Part shown: piece after piece, positions 1 to 9,583 of the stretch
Layout of the letters: the number at the start of each line of letters is the position of its first letter
Position numbering within the stretch: position 1 is the stretch's first letter
From: Gracilibacillus lacisalsi DSM 19029
Lineage (GTDB): Bacteria; Bacillota; Bacilli; Bacillales; Amphibacillaceae
Reading direction: 5' to 3'
Length of the DNA stretch: 64,000 bases
Assembly (NCBI RefSeq): GCF_000377765.1
Contig: NZ_KB898665.1
Coordinates: 62,001 to 126,000, forward strand
Notes under the pieces: model-generated
What the model saw: the letters and a program-made list of their open reading frames with translations, nothing else
Told to the model about the DNA's origin: nothing
The model's database searches: none
Translations under genes and position numbers: made by a program

Positions 1-66
1 CGGACACACTGTTGTACATTCGCCAGATTTTTCTGTTTCACATGGTTCTGTTATTACAAATGCCAT
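1..66 (-). CDS. Ferredoxin, N-terminal fragment (cut by window edge)
   Basis: Only the first 22 codons lie in the window, read leftward from ATG at 66. They give MAFVITEPC followed by two more cysteines, ending in CTTVCP, which matches the start of small bacterial [3Fe-4S]/[4Fe-4S] ferredoxins (MAFVI..PC...C...CP). An AGGAGG ribosome binding site lies at 74-79 with good spacing. These proteins carry low-potential electrons in the cytoplasm. The cluster type cannot be decided because the rest of the protein is outside the window. Confidence 0.75.
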   Translation of the reverse strand, partial: MAFVITEPCETEKSGECTTVCP

Positions 67-202
67 CTTGCATCCTCCTAGATGTTTATCAATCTGTTAT
101 TTACGATACATCATGTCCGACTAAAATTGCAAGTGTCTGATAAGAAAAGCGCAAAGCGTCCGCTTAAAACAAGAGCGAATCTAACAATTAGAATAAGAGG
201 TT

Positions 203-235
203 TTCCGCGTAAGAAGTTACCGTGTGATAGTCCGT
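203..235. repeat. Short dispersed repeat, copy 1 (similar to 15296-15331)
   Basis: The segment starting TTCCGCGTAAGA and ending TGATAG.CC recurs at 15296-15331 with a few substitutions. An AAGAGGT/ACCTCTT pair flanks the copy here, so it may fold as a hairpin. The rest of 80-390 shows no gene. The repeat family is not recognised. Confidence 0.4.
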
Positions 236-390
236 ACCTCTTTTAAAGAGATAGTTTTTTATTATGCAGCTGTCTATTGCGAAATGGGACTTGTTTATTG
301 CGAAACACTGCTTCTTTATAATAAAAAAACGTTGATCAACCATTGCATTTTAAATAATAGAAGAGCAAGTTTTCTCGTCCCCATTAAACA

Positions 391-419
391 AGAACCCGCT
401 TCACTTAGAAACGGGTTCT
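391..419 (-). terminator. Terminator of the aldo/keto reductase gene
   Basis: An 8-bp perfect stem (AGAACCCG at 391-398 with its complement at 412-419) lies just after the reductase stop codon. It is followed, reading leftward, by a short T-rich stretch. Confidence 0.65.
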
Positions 420-430
420 CATTTTAAAAA

Positions 431-1270
431 TTATCGCTTATTAAATTCGTCCGGGTCTGGACCGACATGCTCATCTTTATTCATATCTTGAATTAACTTC
501 ATTTCCTCTTCTGTTAATTCAAAATCAAATACATCTGCATTATCTTGAATACGATGTTGTTTTACTGATTTTGGAATAGTCACAACCTCTTGTTGTAGAT
601 CCCAACGCAAAATAACTTGAGCTGTTGATTTACCATGACGTTTTGCAATATCTGTTAATGTTGGATCATCTAATATTTTCCCTTGTTTCAGTGGAGACCA
701 CGCTTCTAGCTGAATATTATGTTGTTTACAGAATTCATGTAAACTACGTTGTTGTAAATGTGGATGATATTCAACCTGGTTTACCATTGGTGCTACTTGT
801 GCTTCACTCATCAAATCTTCTAGATGGTGCTCCTTAAAGTTACTTACACCGATCGCGCGGATTTTTCCATCGTTATATAATTTCTCCATCGCCTTCCAGG
901 ACTCTTTATATTTATTTAGTTCTGGAACTGGCCAATGAATTAAATATAAATCTAAATATTCCAGCCCCAGTTTATTTAAGCTTGTTTCGAAAGCTTGAAG
1001 AGTTTCATCGTAGCCTTGATCTCCATTCCAAAGCTTAGAAGTAATAAATAATTCTTTACGAGGAATACCAGAATCTTTGATTGCTTTTCCTACACCTTCT
1101 TCATTACCATAAACGGCTGCTGTATCGATACTTTTATAGCCGTGTTCAAGTGCCCACTTAACAGAATTATAAACTTCTTCTCCTTCTTCCACTAAGAAAA
1201 CACCTAGACCAAACCATGGCATCTTTACACCATTATGTAGTGTAGTAGTTGCTTGCAAACTATTTACCAT
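431..1270 (-). CDS. yvgN: Aldo/keto reductase, YvgN-like (glyoxal/methylglyoxal reductase)
   Basis: An NADPH-dependent cytoplasmic reductase of 279 aa that would reduce small aldehydes such as methylglyoxal. The family tetrad is visible: Asp and Tyr in SIDTAAVYGNE, Lys in ITSKLWN and His in LIHWP. The NADP-binding IPKS motif is near residue 235. Length and sequence closely resemble Bacillus subtilis YvgN. The start ATG at 1270 is preceded by an AGGAGG site. It lies downstream of helD on the same strand, and B. subtilis yvgN and helD (yvgS) are also near neighbours. The exact substrate is inferred from family. Confidence 0.88.
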   Translation of the reverse strand: MVNSLQATTTLHNGVKMPWFGLGVFLVEEGEEVYNSVKWALEHGYKSIDTAAVYGNEEGVGKAIKDSGIPRKELFITSKLWNGDQGYDETLQAFETSLNKLGLEYLDLYLIHWPVPELNKYKESWKAMEKLYNDGKIRAIGVSNFKEHHLEDLMSEAQVAPMVNQVEYHPHLQQRSLHEFCKQHNIQLEAWSPLKQGKILDDPTLTDIAKRHGKSTAQVILRWDLQQEVVTIPKSVKQHRIQDNADVFDFELTEEEMKLIQDMNKDEHVGPDPDEFNKR

Positions 1271-1353
1271 CTCAAATTCCTCCTTTGTTCATTGTCTATA
1301 CTATCTTGCCACAATCTACAAAAAATGAAAAATATTGTGCTCATAAGAAGAAC

Positions 1354-1378
1354 AAGGTGAATTTCTCTCGTTCACCCT
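1354..1378 (-). terminator. Possible helD terminator
   Basis: AAGGTGAA at 1354-1361 pairs with TTCACCCT at 1371-1378 with one wobble. The stem overlaps the helD stop codon and is followed leftward by a T-rich run. Moderate hairpin only. Confidence 0.4.
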
Positions 1379-3744
1379 GTCCCTTTGTCCCAAATTTGAT
1401 GGACTTTATAATGGCGATATTTCTGTTTAGGAATATTTTCGATAAAGTGAGTGGGCTTGCCGATCGTAAATAGAGCTAGTTGGTGCATCGCTCGCGTGCA
1501 AGCTGTATAAAATAAGTTTCGTTCTAATTCATCATAAAAATTGTTATTAGATGCATCGGCAATGATAACCGCATCGAATTCAATTCCTTTAGCCAAGTAA
1601 GCAGGAATGACGACAATACCTTTTTCAAAAATATGTGCTTCCTGTGTCATTAAATGAATGTCGATACGATTTTTTAATCGCTCATATATGTCCACACATT
1701 CTTGCATCGTTTTTCCGATTAATGCAATGGTTTCATGGCCTTCATGTTCATATTCATTTATTTGATCGAGCACTTTTTCAATTAAAACATCACGTTGCTC
1801 CAATTCCATCACGACCGGTGTCTCTCCATCACGTTCAAACGGTTCAATTAGATCACCATTTGGCATAAATGATTTAGTGAATTCAACAATCGGTGCTGTA
1901 GAACGATAGCTTCTCGTCAATACGATTCTTTCATGTTTTTCCTGCCATTTCTCAGATAATAAAGTCTCTTCTCTTAATGCATGTGCATAAATCGCTTGAT
2001 TTATATCACCTAACAAAGTCATGCGACTAACCGGGAACATCTTCTTCATCAATGCAAACTGAAACGGTGTATAGTCCTGCGCTTCATCGATAAACAAGTG
2101 TTGAATTGCACGCTGCGCATCAAATCCTAACAAGCTTTTTTCAAAATAAATATAAGCAGGTGCATCTTCCCATGTTAAATATCTGTGTTTTAAATAGTCT
2201 TCCGTAATTCTACATATTTCCTGCCACTGATTTGGAAGTGTAACTTCTGTATCTGCAATTCGTCCTTTGCTTGTAAACAACTGACGAAACGATTTAAGCG
2301 GATCAACAAACGCGAGTTGCTTTACTTTTTTTCGTAGTGGACGTAATCGCCAAGCAACTACTCGTTTGCGTAACATTTCCTCTTCACGGTCATAATCATC
2401 AAATGTATCTTCTGAAAATCGATTTTCTTCTTGTAATGTTTGATGAACATCGACATAATCAGCCTTTTCCAATAGTTCGCTTTCCTCTAGTACCCAATCT
2501 TTCTCTCGTTCAATCTTCTCCAGTTTTTTCAATTGGTACAAAATCCAATTGGCTACTTTTTCTAAACGGTCTGGTATGGCTAAAGAACTTTCTGTTTGAT
2601 AAAAGTATTTTTCAACCATTTGTTTTGGAATAACGGTTTGCCCTCTAAATGTAATATTGCGAAAAACAAGTCCTTGATTAGCCAATCGGTCTAAAAAGCG
2701 ATCAATTAACTCTTTATAATCTAGGCTTGCTTTGTAATGCATAGCTTCAACTCTTGCCTCGTAATTTTCTGCTCTTTTTTGTAAATAAAACTCCATTTGT
2801 TCGAAAGGTGTTTCCAATTGAAAGCTATCATCTAATTGACGGTGTAAATATTGATAAAAGGTCATCTGCTGCATATTATCTTCACCAAGCTCCGGCAGTA
2901 CGGTTGCTACATAACTGTTGAATAATGGATTTGGTGAAAATAGTACAATTTGCTCTGACGTTAATGTTTCGCGGTAACGATACAATAAATAGGCTACACG
3001 CTGTAATGCTGCTGACGTTTTGCCACTACCAGCAACACCTTGCACAATTAGCACTCTTGCTTTTTCATTCCGGATAATTTGGTTCTGTTCTTTTTGAATG
3101 GTTGAGACAATACTTTTCATTTTCGTGCTTGCCTGATTTCCGAGTACAGATTGCAATAAATGATCACCTATTGTCAGCCCCGTGTCGAACATTCCCTGTA
3201 GTTCGCCATTACGAATCATATATTGTCGTTTTAACGTTATTTCCCCGGAAATATTTCCTTGAACGGTGTCATAACTTGCCGGACCTGGTGGATAATCATA
3301 GTACATGCTCGAAATAGGTGCTCTCCAGTCATATACTAGAAAATTCTCTTCCGCTTCATCCATCACAGAAGCTAAACCTATATAAATGGACTGTTCGTCG
3401 GTTTGCCCATCTTCTTGAAAGTCAATCCGCCCAAAATAAGGTTTATCCTTTAATCGGTGCAGGATGTCTAAACGTTCACTTACCTGTCCATGGCTTCTTT
3501 CACGTTCCGACAGAAATTCCGCTTGCTGCTTAATACTCGCTTCTGTTTCAATTTTATCGTCCATTTCTTCTATATTAACTGTTACGTCTTCCCAAAAATC
3601 ACGTCTGATATCAATGACATCTTCTTTTAAACCTTTGACTCTCGATTGTAAGGTTGTGATTTTCTTATCAATTTCTTCCACTACATCTGTTACTCTTTGC
3701 TTTTCCTGTTGCCATTCTTGATCATCTCGCTCGTCTGCTGCCAC
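1372..3744 (-). CDS. helD: RNA polymerase recycling motor ATPase HelD
   Basis: A UvrD/PcrA-like superfamily 1 ATPase of about 790 aa that removes stalled RNA polymerase from DNA in Firmicutes. An N-terminal coiled coil (about residues 10-75) corresponds to the arm that enters the polymerase secondary channel. Walker A GVAGSGKT is near residue 236, DEAQD is the Walker B/motif II, and TRSYRS is a later helicase motif. B. subtilis HelD (YvgS, 774 aa) has the same design. Two in-frame GTG codons compete as start. The one at 3753 lies inside the GGAGG site, so GTG at 3744, eight bases after it, is preferred. Confidence 0.9.
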   Translation of the reverse strand: MAADERDDQEWQQEKQRVTDVVEEIDKKITTLQSRVKGLKEDVIDIRRDFWEDVTVNIEEMDDKIETEASIKQQAEFLSERERSHGQVSERLDILHRLKDKPYFGRIDFQEDGQTDEQSIYIGLASVMDEAEENFLVYDWRAPISSMYYDYPPGPASYDTVQGNISGEITLKRQYMIRNGELQGMFDTGLTIGDHLLQSVLGNQASTKMKSIVSTIQKEQNQIIRNEKARVLIVQGVAGSGKTSAALQRVAYLLYRYRETLTSEQIVLFSPNPLFNSYVATVLPELGEDNMQQMTFYQYLHRQLDDSFQLETPFEQMEFYLQKRAENYEARVEAMHYKASLDYKELIDRFLDRLANQGLVFRNITFRGQTVIPKQMVEKYFYQTESSLAIPDRLEKVANWILYQLKKLEKIEREKDWVLEESELLEKADYVDVHQTLQEENRFSEDTFDDYDREEEMLRKRVVAWRLRPLRKKVKQLAFVDPLKSFRQLFTSKGRIADTEVTLPNQWQEICRITEDYLKHRYLTWEDAPAYIYFEKSLLGFDAQRAIQHLFIDEAQDYTPFQFALMKKMFPVSRMTLLGDINQAIYAHALREETLLSEKWQEKHERIVLTRSYRSTAPIVEFTKSFMPNGDLIEPFERDGETPVVMELEQRDVLIEKVLDQINEYEHEGHETIALIGKTMQECVDIYERLKNRIDIHLMTQEAHIFEKGIVVIPAYLAKGIEFDAVIIADASNNNFYDELERNLFYTACTRAMHQLALFTIGKPTHFIENIPKQKYRHYKVHQIWDKGTG

Positions 3745-3780
3745 TGATTCCACCTCCGTGACGTTGATTTTGTCATCTTT

Positions 3781-3915
3781 TTTATCGCGTTCGTAAGACC
3801 CCCTCTTCCATCTTGAACCATTGTTTAGAAGTTAAGCAGGGGGAACGGACGCTAACACCCTGATAAGTTTCGTTATCCCTCATGGGTAAAAACTACCCAC
3901 TGATGGAGGTCTCAC
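3781..3915. repeat. Palindromic intergenic element between the exporter operon and helD
   Basis: TGGGTA at 3883-3888 pairs with TACCCA at 3894-3899, enclosed by further CCTC/GAGG pairing. CCCCCT near 3800 can pair with AGGGGG near 3838. The element sits just after the exporter stop codon and may end that transcript. Its left-reading start (GTGAGACCTCC, then TTTTTACCC) resembles the start of the mgtE leader at 13570, which suggests a shared repeat family. Confidence 0.4.
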
Positions 3916-3941
3916 TATATTATATTCCAACTAAACTTGTA

Positions 3942-5753
3942 TCAATCATAAACAGTTTGTGTTGTGACTAGATTAGCATAAAAACCTTTTTCTTTCATTA
4001 AAGATGAATGGGTACCTTTTTCAATTATTTTTCCTTCCTTTAGAACAAGTATCATATCAGCCTTCTCGATCGTATTCAAGCGATGTGCAATCACAAAACT
4101 AGTTTTCCCTTCCATTAAGGTTTCTAATGCATCTGTTATTTTTAATTCGGTTATCGTATCAATACTACTTGTCGCCTCATCTAATATTAAAATCGAAGGG
4201 TTAGCCAATATTGCTCTTGCTATTACAATTAGTTGCCGTTGACCCTGGCTTATTCCTTGTCCATTGCCTTCAAGCACCGTATCATATTGGTTTGGCAGTT
4301 GTTCAATAAAAGTATGAGCATTTGCCATTTTTGCAGCCTCTTCCACTTCCTGATCCGTAGTATTTAACTTTCCGTACCTAATATTTTCTCTAATCGTCGT
4401 ATCAAATAAATAAGCATCCTGTAACACCATACCTAATTGACTTCGAATACTTTTATTAGTTAGATTCTTCATCGAATAGCCATCTAATAAAATATCTCCC
4501 GCTTGTTCTTCAAAAAATCTGGCCAACAAAGAAATGATCGTTGTTTTTCCCGCTCCTGTGGGGCCAACTAATGCTACCGTTTGACCTGGCTTTACATGAA
4601 AGGAAATATTGTGCAGGACATGTTCGTCTGTATGATAAGAAAATGAAACATCACGAAAGACCACATCTCCTTTTACCTTGTCAATATCTTGCTTTTGTTG
4701 GTTTGTTTCTTCTTGCTCCTGATCGATTACTTCAAATGCTCGCTCGGCACCTGCAACAGCAGACAGAATCGTATTAAATTGATTGGCTAAATCATTCAAT
4801 GGACGAGTAAATTGGCGTGCATATGTCGTAAATGTTACGATAACCCCAATTGTAATAGCAGTTGCATTGGTAGCAAGGACTATCCAGCCACCAACTCCAA
4901 CGATAATGGCAAAACCAAAGTTATTTAAGCCATTCATTAACTTCGGAATGAAGCCAGAATAGACTTGCGCCCAATACCCTACTTTTCTTAATTGTTCATT
5001 ATGTTTTCGATACTGCTCAATTACACGGTGCTCTTGGTGAAATAGTTTTACCATCGAATGGCCTGAAAATGTTTCTTCTAAAAAACCAGTCATTTCACCA
5101 AGTTCGCGCTGTTGTTCCTTAAAATAATAACCCGTTCTATTCGTAATCCATTTCATCCCAAGATACATCAATGGAACGATCGTTACGGTCATCAATGTCA
5201 GTAAGGGACTAAGTAAAAGCATTACAATTAATGTACCAACAAGTGTTAATAGGCTTGTCGTCACTTGGATAACAGCTGTATTTAGTGTTCTGCTGACATT
5301 TTCAATATCATTTGTCAGCCGACTCATTAAATCCCCACTTTGGGACTCTTGAAATTGCATGATTGGCAAACGTAGTACATGCTCAAAAAGATCTTTCCGC
5401 ATTGCAAAAACGGTATTTTGTGAAATATCAATCATCCAATAATTTTGTAATGCCAACGCTACAGATTGCAAAACAAATATTAGTGCTAGCAGAATAAGCA
5501 GCATTTCAAATGACAGAACGAATGCTGCACCTGTCATTACATCTACTGCCACTCCAATCAAATATGGACCGAGCAAGGACAATAGAGCGCCTAAAAACAC
5601 CATTACTAAAACAAGCCAAAACATCAGCTTATCCACTTTCATATAGCTCCAAATTCGTGACAAAGTTGCAGGCAAGTTTTTTACTTTTGGTTTTTTTCCT
5701 ACCATTGGGTGATGCCTTGAGGGGGGCTGAACTTCTATCTTTTTGTTAGCCAT
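3942..5753 (-). CDS. yfiC: ABC exporter half-transporter, catalytically complete subunit (YfiC-like)
   Basis: A fused membrane-plus-ATPase protein of 603 aa, probably one half of a heterodimeric drug or lipid exporter. About six membrane helices span residues 38-330. Walker A is GPTGAGKTT, Walker B is ILILDEATSS with the catalytic Glu, and the switch His is present in IAHRL. The signature reads ISQGQ rather than LSGGQ. It overlaps the partner gene by 8 bp, so the two are translationally coupled. Lengths match B. subtilis YfiC (604) and YfiB (573). BmrCD is the alternative relative. The substrate is unknown. Confidence 0.85.
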   Translation of the reverse strand: MANKKIEVQPPSRHHPMVGKKPKVKNLPATLSRIWSYMKVDKLMFWLVLVMVFLGALLSLLGPYLIGVAVDVMTGAAFVLSFEMLLILLALIFVLQSVALALQNYWMIDISQNTVFAMRKDLFEHVLRLPIMQFQESQSGDLMSRLTNDIENVSRTLNTAVIQVTTSLLTLVGTLIVMLLLSPLLTLMTVTIVPLMYLGMKWITNRTGYYFKEQQRELGEMTGFLEETFSGHSMVKLFHQEHRVIEQYRKHNEQLRKVGYWAQVYSGFIPKLMNGLNNFGFAIIVGVGGWIVLATNATAITIGVIVTFTTYARQFTRPLNDLANQFNTILSAVAGAERAFEVIDQEQEETNQQKQDIDKVKGDVVFRDVSFSYHTDEHVLHNISFHVKPGQTVALVGPTGAGKTTIISLLARFFEEQAGDILLDGYSMKNLTNKSIRSQLGMVLQDAYLFDTTIRENIRYGKLNTTDQEVEEAAKMANAHTFIEQLPNQYDTVLEGNGQGISQGQRQLIVIARAILANPSILILDEATSSIDTITELKITDALETLMEGKTSFVIAHRLNTIEKADMILVLKEGKIIEKGTHSSLMKEKGFYANLVTTQTVYD

Positions 5754-7467
5754 CCAATGTCACCCCTTCCCTTCGCTGCGTACGCCACATAGTTTGATAC
5801 AAAGCATTCGTTTGTAGTAATTGCTGATGTGTTCCTAGTCCGGCAATACTTCCTTTTTCTAACAAAATAATCTGATCAGCATCTTTGACAGAGCTGATTT
5901 TTTGCGAAACGATAAACGTAGTACATCGTCTCTTTCTAATCGCCTCTAAAACACGTGATTCTGTTGTGGCATCTAGTGCACTTGTACTATCATCAAGCAG
6001 TAATACACGTGGGGTATCTGCTAGTGCCCTAGCAATCGATAACCTTTGTTTTTGACCTCCTGACAGATTTACACCTCGTTGACCAATCAGTGTCTGATAA
6101 GTATCTGGCAAAGTCATGATAAAGTCATGAAGTTGGGCTTCTTTCGCTACTTTTTCCGCTTGTTCTTGCGTGAGGTGTTCATTTCCCCATGTGATATTAT
6201 CGAGAATCGTCCCTGAAAATAGAAACCCTTCCTGTGGAACTAATGTTATATCGTACCTTACTTGATTGCCTAATTGTTCGATCGGTTGACCATCCAGATA
6301 AATAGTCCCTGCTGAAGGATGATACAGATATGGAATTAGATGTAATAATGTTGTCTTTCCTGATCCAGTTTCACCTAAAATACCTACCTTCTCTCCTGGC
6401 TTAACATGAAAATGAATATTCCGTAGTATTTCCTGACTTGTATCAGGATAGGTAAAGGAAACATGTTCAAAGCTAATCTCCCCTTTAATACGAGCTCTTT
6501 CTTGCTGTTCGATAACCTCATCATCTGCAGTCTGTCCAAGAATATCATCAATGCGCTTTGCGGAAGCTCGACCTCTTGACAGGTTCATAAGTAAAAAGGA
6601 GAATACACCAAAGGAAGCCAGCATTCTTGTGGCATAGTTAATTACCCCTACTACTTCACCAGCTCTAGCAGACCCGGTTTCAAGTTGTATAAAACCAAAC
6701 CATAACAAGCCGATCATTGCGATATTCATAATGAGCATGACAATCGGCATGACAACTTCCATTACCCATAACGCTTGTCTATTTTTATCCTTCAGACTTT
6801 TATTCACTTTTGAGAATCGGTTATTTTCAAACGTCAGACGATGAAAAGCTTTCACTAGTTTGATCGCCAACAAGTTTTCGCCGATTACATTATTAATTTG
6901 ATCAATTCGTTCCTGAACATGTCGAAACAACCGCATTCCTTTTATCATCAACCAAAACATAACTACAAATAAGACCGGAATCGTAGCTAGTAAAATCAAA
7001 GCTAAAGGTATGTTTAATGTAAAGGACATCACAATTCCAAAGATGATAAACAAAGGTGCGCGCAACATAATCCGCATAAAGGCGAATAATAAATTTTGGA
7101 CTTGTATGACGTCATTCGTCATTCTAGTCAATAAAGCTGATGTGGCGAATTGCTGTATCTTCATCGCAGAAAACATTTGAATATTACGAAACATATCATT
7201 CCGCATATCATGTCCTACACCTTGACTCACTTCTGCCGCAAAGAAAGAACTTGTAATACCTGCTGCAAATGCTAATAAGGTCATTGCCAATAGTATAGCT
7301 CCATAAAAATAGATAATCGACATATCTTCAGCGACAATGCCTTCGTCAATTATTTTTGCCATAATGATCGGCTGCACAAGTTCTACGATTAACTCTACGA
7401 TCATTAGGAAAAGTGCTAGAATCATTGCTTTTCTATATGTATCTGCATATTTGAAAATAATTTTCAT
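5746..7467 (-). CDS. yfiB: ABC exporter half-transporter, degenerate-site subunit (YfiB-like)
   Basis: The 573-aa partner of the downstream exporter gene. The membrane domain covers residues 1-310. The ATPase domain has Walker A GETGSGKTT and a perfect LSGGQ. Walker B ends in LLLDDS, so the catalytic Glu is replaced by Asp, and the switch His is replaced by Gln in IVSQKI. Together with the ISQGQ signature of the partner, this builds one degenerate and one active ATP site, as known for TM287/288 and BmrCD. The gene is divergent from phnD. No drug-responsive leader was recognised in the 283-bp gap. Confidence 0.85.
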   Translation of the reverse strand: MKIIFKYADTYRKAMILALFLMIVELIVELVQPIIMAKIIDEGIVAEDMSIIYFYGAILLAMTLLAFAAGITSSFFAAEVSQGVGHDMRNDMFRNIQMFSAMKIQQFATSALLTRMTNDVIQVQNLLFAFMRIMLRAPLFIIFGIVMSFTLNIPLALILLATIPVLFVVMFWLMIKGMRLFRHVQERIDQINNVIGENLLAIKLVKAFHRLTFENNRFSKVNKSLKDKNRQALWVMEVVMPIVMLIMNIAMIGLLWFGFIQLETGSARAGEVVGVINYATRMLASFGVFSFLLMNLSRGRASAKRIDDILGQTADDEVIEQQERARIKGEISFEHVSFTYPDTSQEILRNIHFHVKPGEKVGILGETGSGKTTLLHLIPYLYHPSAGTIYLDGQPIEQLGNQVRYDITLVPQEGFLFSGTILDNITWGNEHLTQEQAEKVAKEAQLHDFIMTLPDTYQTLIGQRGVNLSGGQKQRLSIARALADTPRVLLLDDSTSALDATTESRVLEAIRKRRCTTFIVSQKISSVKDADQIILLEKGSIAGLGTHQQLLQTNALYQTMWRTQRREGVTLDG

Positions 7468-7750
7468 CGTTTGCCTCCATTATCTCTCTATCTCTATATT
7501 ATAACGAAGATAAAGCGCTTCCTCCATTGATACTGATTAAGAAAGTGTAAATTTTGTAAAGCTATCGATAAAATTGTTATATTTCGGTAAATCATATAGA
7601 TTTTTTACAGCTTTCGATAGATAATGACATTGCAAGAAGTACTATGGAATACAAAGATACTGTCAGTTTTTTTACCACTACAATAGATTTTATTGGTTAA
7701 TCCATAGACAATATTCTTGTAATATTAAGATTTTTAAGGGGGAATTAGAG

Positions 7751-8743
7751 ATGAAAAAATGGCTTTTATTGTTAGTTGCATTGTTAACAATGTTTGTCAT
7801 CTCTGCTTGTGGGTCTAGTGATGATACAAATGGAAGCAGCGATGAAGACAGTGAGAACACAGAAGAGAATTCGAACGAGGATGCAGAAGAAACAGAAGGT
7901 AATGAAGCTGAAGCTAGTGAAGAAGGAGACACTCCAGATCAACTTGTTATGGGGTTTGTTCCATCACAAGATTCTGACACTATTGCAGATACCGTTGAAC
8001 CTTTAGCGGACAGGCTATCTGAAGAACTAGGCATTCCTGTCGAAGGAAAAGTTATGACAAACTACACAGCATTAGTAGAAGCGATGGGGACAAATGAAGT
8101 TCAAATCGGATTTATTCCTGCCTTTGCTTATGTATTAGCGAACGAAAAACATGGTGTGGAAGTTCTCTTAAAATCTGAACGTTATGGCAGCGGAACATAT
8201 GTAGCACAATATCTTGTCAGCGCTGACTCTGATTACGAAGAATTAGCTGATTTAGAAGGTGCCGTTTGGGCTTATGGTGACCCAACATCTACGAGTGGAT
8301 ACTTATTCCCGGCAGCACAAATTATGGATGAGTTTGGTGTAGATGATCCACAAACAGAATTTTTCTCTGAAGCATATCAAACTGGTGGACACGACAACTC
8401 AGCGATTGAAGTTTACCAAGGAAATGCTGATGTAGCAACAACATTCGATGATGTTCGTACCAATTTAGAAGAAGAATATCCGGATATCATGGAAAAAACA
8501 AGAGTACTTGGATACACAGACGAAATTCCTAACGATACTATTTCTGTAACGAAAGAATTAAGTGATGAGCTTGTACAAACGATTAAAGATTCTTTTCTTT
8601 CATTTAACGATGATGAGGATATGATTCAAATCATGAATGAAGTGTACAGCTGGGATGCAATCATTGAAGCTGAAGACAGCGAATATGACGTTGTCCGCAG
8701 TACTTACGAGAAATTCGGTGACGATATTAGCTTAGATGAATAA
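7751..8743 (+). CDS. phnD: Phosphonate-type ABC transporter substrate-binding lipoprotein
   Basis: A 330-aa surface lipoprotein of the PhnD (phosphate/phosphite/phosphonate) family. The signal peptide ends in the lipobox ISAC, so the mature protein starts at Cys20. A very acidic Ser/Glu/Asp linker of about 35 residues follows, then the binding domain (LVMGFVPSQD onward). The conserved TSTSGYLFP segment near residue 180 contacts the phosphonate group in this family. Start ATG 7751 follows AAGGGGGAATTAG. It begins a four-gene import operon. No C-P lyase or phosphonatase is in the window, so the ligand is unresolved. Confidence 0.87.
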   Translation: MKKWLLLLVALLTMFVISACGSSDDTNGSSDEDSENTEENSNEDAEETEGNEAEASEEGDTPDQLVMGFVPSQDSDTIADTVEPLADRLSEELGIPVEGKVMTNYTALVEAMGTNEVQIGFIPAFAYVLANEKHGVEVLLKSERYGSGTYVAQYLVSADSDYEELADLEGAVWAYGDPTSTSGYLFPAAQIMDEFGVDDPQTEFFSEAYQTGGHDNSAIEVYQGNADVATTFDDVRTNLEEEYPDIMEKTRVLGYTDEIPNDTISVTKELSDELVQTIKDSFLSFNDDEDMIQIMNEVYSWDAIIEAEDSEYDVVRSTYEKFGDDISLDE

Positions 8744-8752
8744 GACAAGTTG

Positions 8753-8780
8753 AACAGGAGAGAGCTTGCTCTCTCCTGTT
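8753..8780 (+). terminator. Intercistronic hairpin after phnD
   Basis: A perfect 13-bp stem (AACAGGAGAGAGC at 8753-8765, complement at 8768-8780) with a 2-nt loop. No U-run follows, so it looks like an mRNA-protecting or attenuating hairpin. It would leave more binding-protein mRNA than transporter mRNA. Confidence 0.7.
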
Positions 8781-8806
8781 TCGATATGAAGGAAAGGGGC
8801 TAGAGC

Positions 8807-9583
8807 ATGATTGAGTTTAATGATGTCTCACTTGTCTATCCAAATGGGACAGAAGGATTAAAAAATATAAATGTAAAAATCAATGAAGGAGAATTTGTTG
8901 TTATTGTCGGTCTTTCCGGTGCAGGTAAATCTACTTTTATCCGTAGTATTAACCGACTTGTAACACCTACTAGTGGTTCTTTAATAGTAGATGATGAGGA
9001 TATATTAAAAGCAAAAGGCAAAGGTTTACGAAAACTCCGTACTAAAATCGGGATGATTTTCCAAAGCTATAACCTTGTTAAGCGATCGACCGTGATCAAA
9101 AATGTTATTTCAGGTCGCTTAGGTTATACAGGTACATTTAAAAGTATCATGAACCTTTTTTCTAAAGAAGATAAATTATTAGCTTATGAAAATTTGAAAC
9201 GTGTCAACATAGAAGATAAATTATATAACCGTGCTGATGAATTAAGTGGCGGGCAGCAACAACGTGTTAGTATCGCTCGTGTACTGACACAACAACCGAA
9301 GTTAATCTTAGCAGATGAACCGGTAGCAAGCCTTGACCCACCAACTTCTCATCAGGTAATGAAGTATTTAAAACAGATTAATCGTGAAGATAAAATCACT
9401 ACGATTGTAAATCTTCACTTCATTGATATGGCAATGGAATATGCCGACCGAATTATTGGTATGCGCGCTGGTGAGGTGGTTTTTGATGGACCTGCAAGTG
9501 AAGTAACGGAACAAACATTTGAAGAAATCTATGGTCGTTCGATTCGAGATGAAGACCGTCGAGGAGGGGTGGAGGATGAGTAA
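8807..9583 (+). CDS. phnC: Phosphonate-type ABC transporter ATPase
   Basis: A 258-aa cytoplasmic ATPase that energises the PhnE permeases. Walker A is GLSGAGKST near residue 34, the signature is LSGGQQQR and Walker B is LILADEP, with a downstream His in VNLHF. Length fits PhnC. The start ATG at 8807 follows a GGAAAGGGG site. The end overlaps phnE1 by 8 bp, which indicates coupling. Confidence 0.9.
   Translation: MIEFNDVSLVYPNGTEGLKNINVKINEGEFVVIVGLSGAGKSTFIRSINRLVTPTSGSLIVDDEDILKAKGKGLRKLRTKIGMIFQSYNLVKRSTVIKNVISGRLGYTGTFKSIMNLFSKEDKLLAYENLKRVNIEDKLYNRADELSGGQQQRVSIARVLTQQPKLILADEPVASLDPPTSHQVMKYLKQINREDKITTIVNLHFIDMAMEYADRIIGMRAGEVVFDGPASEVTEQTFEEIYGRSIRDEDRRGGVEDE

Noticed and set aside
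7546-7560. PhoP box upstream of phnD
   Set aside because: Two TTTACA hexamers lie on the opposite strand only 9 bp apart. PhoP sites need 11-bp periodicity and more repeats.
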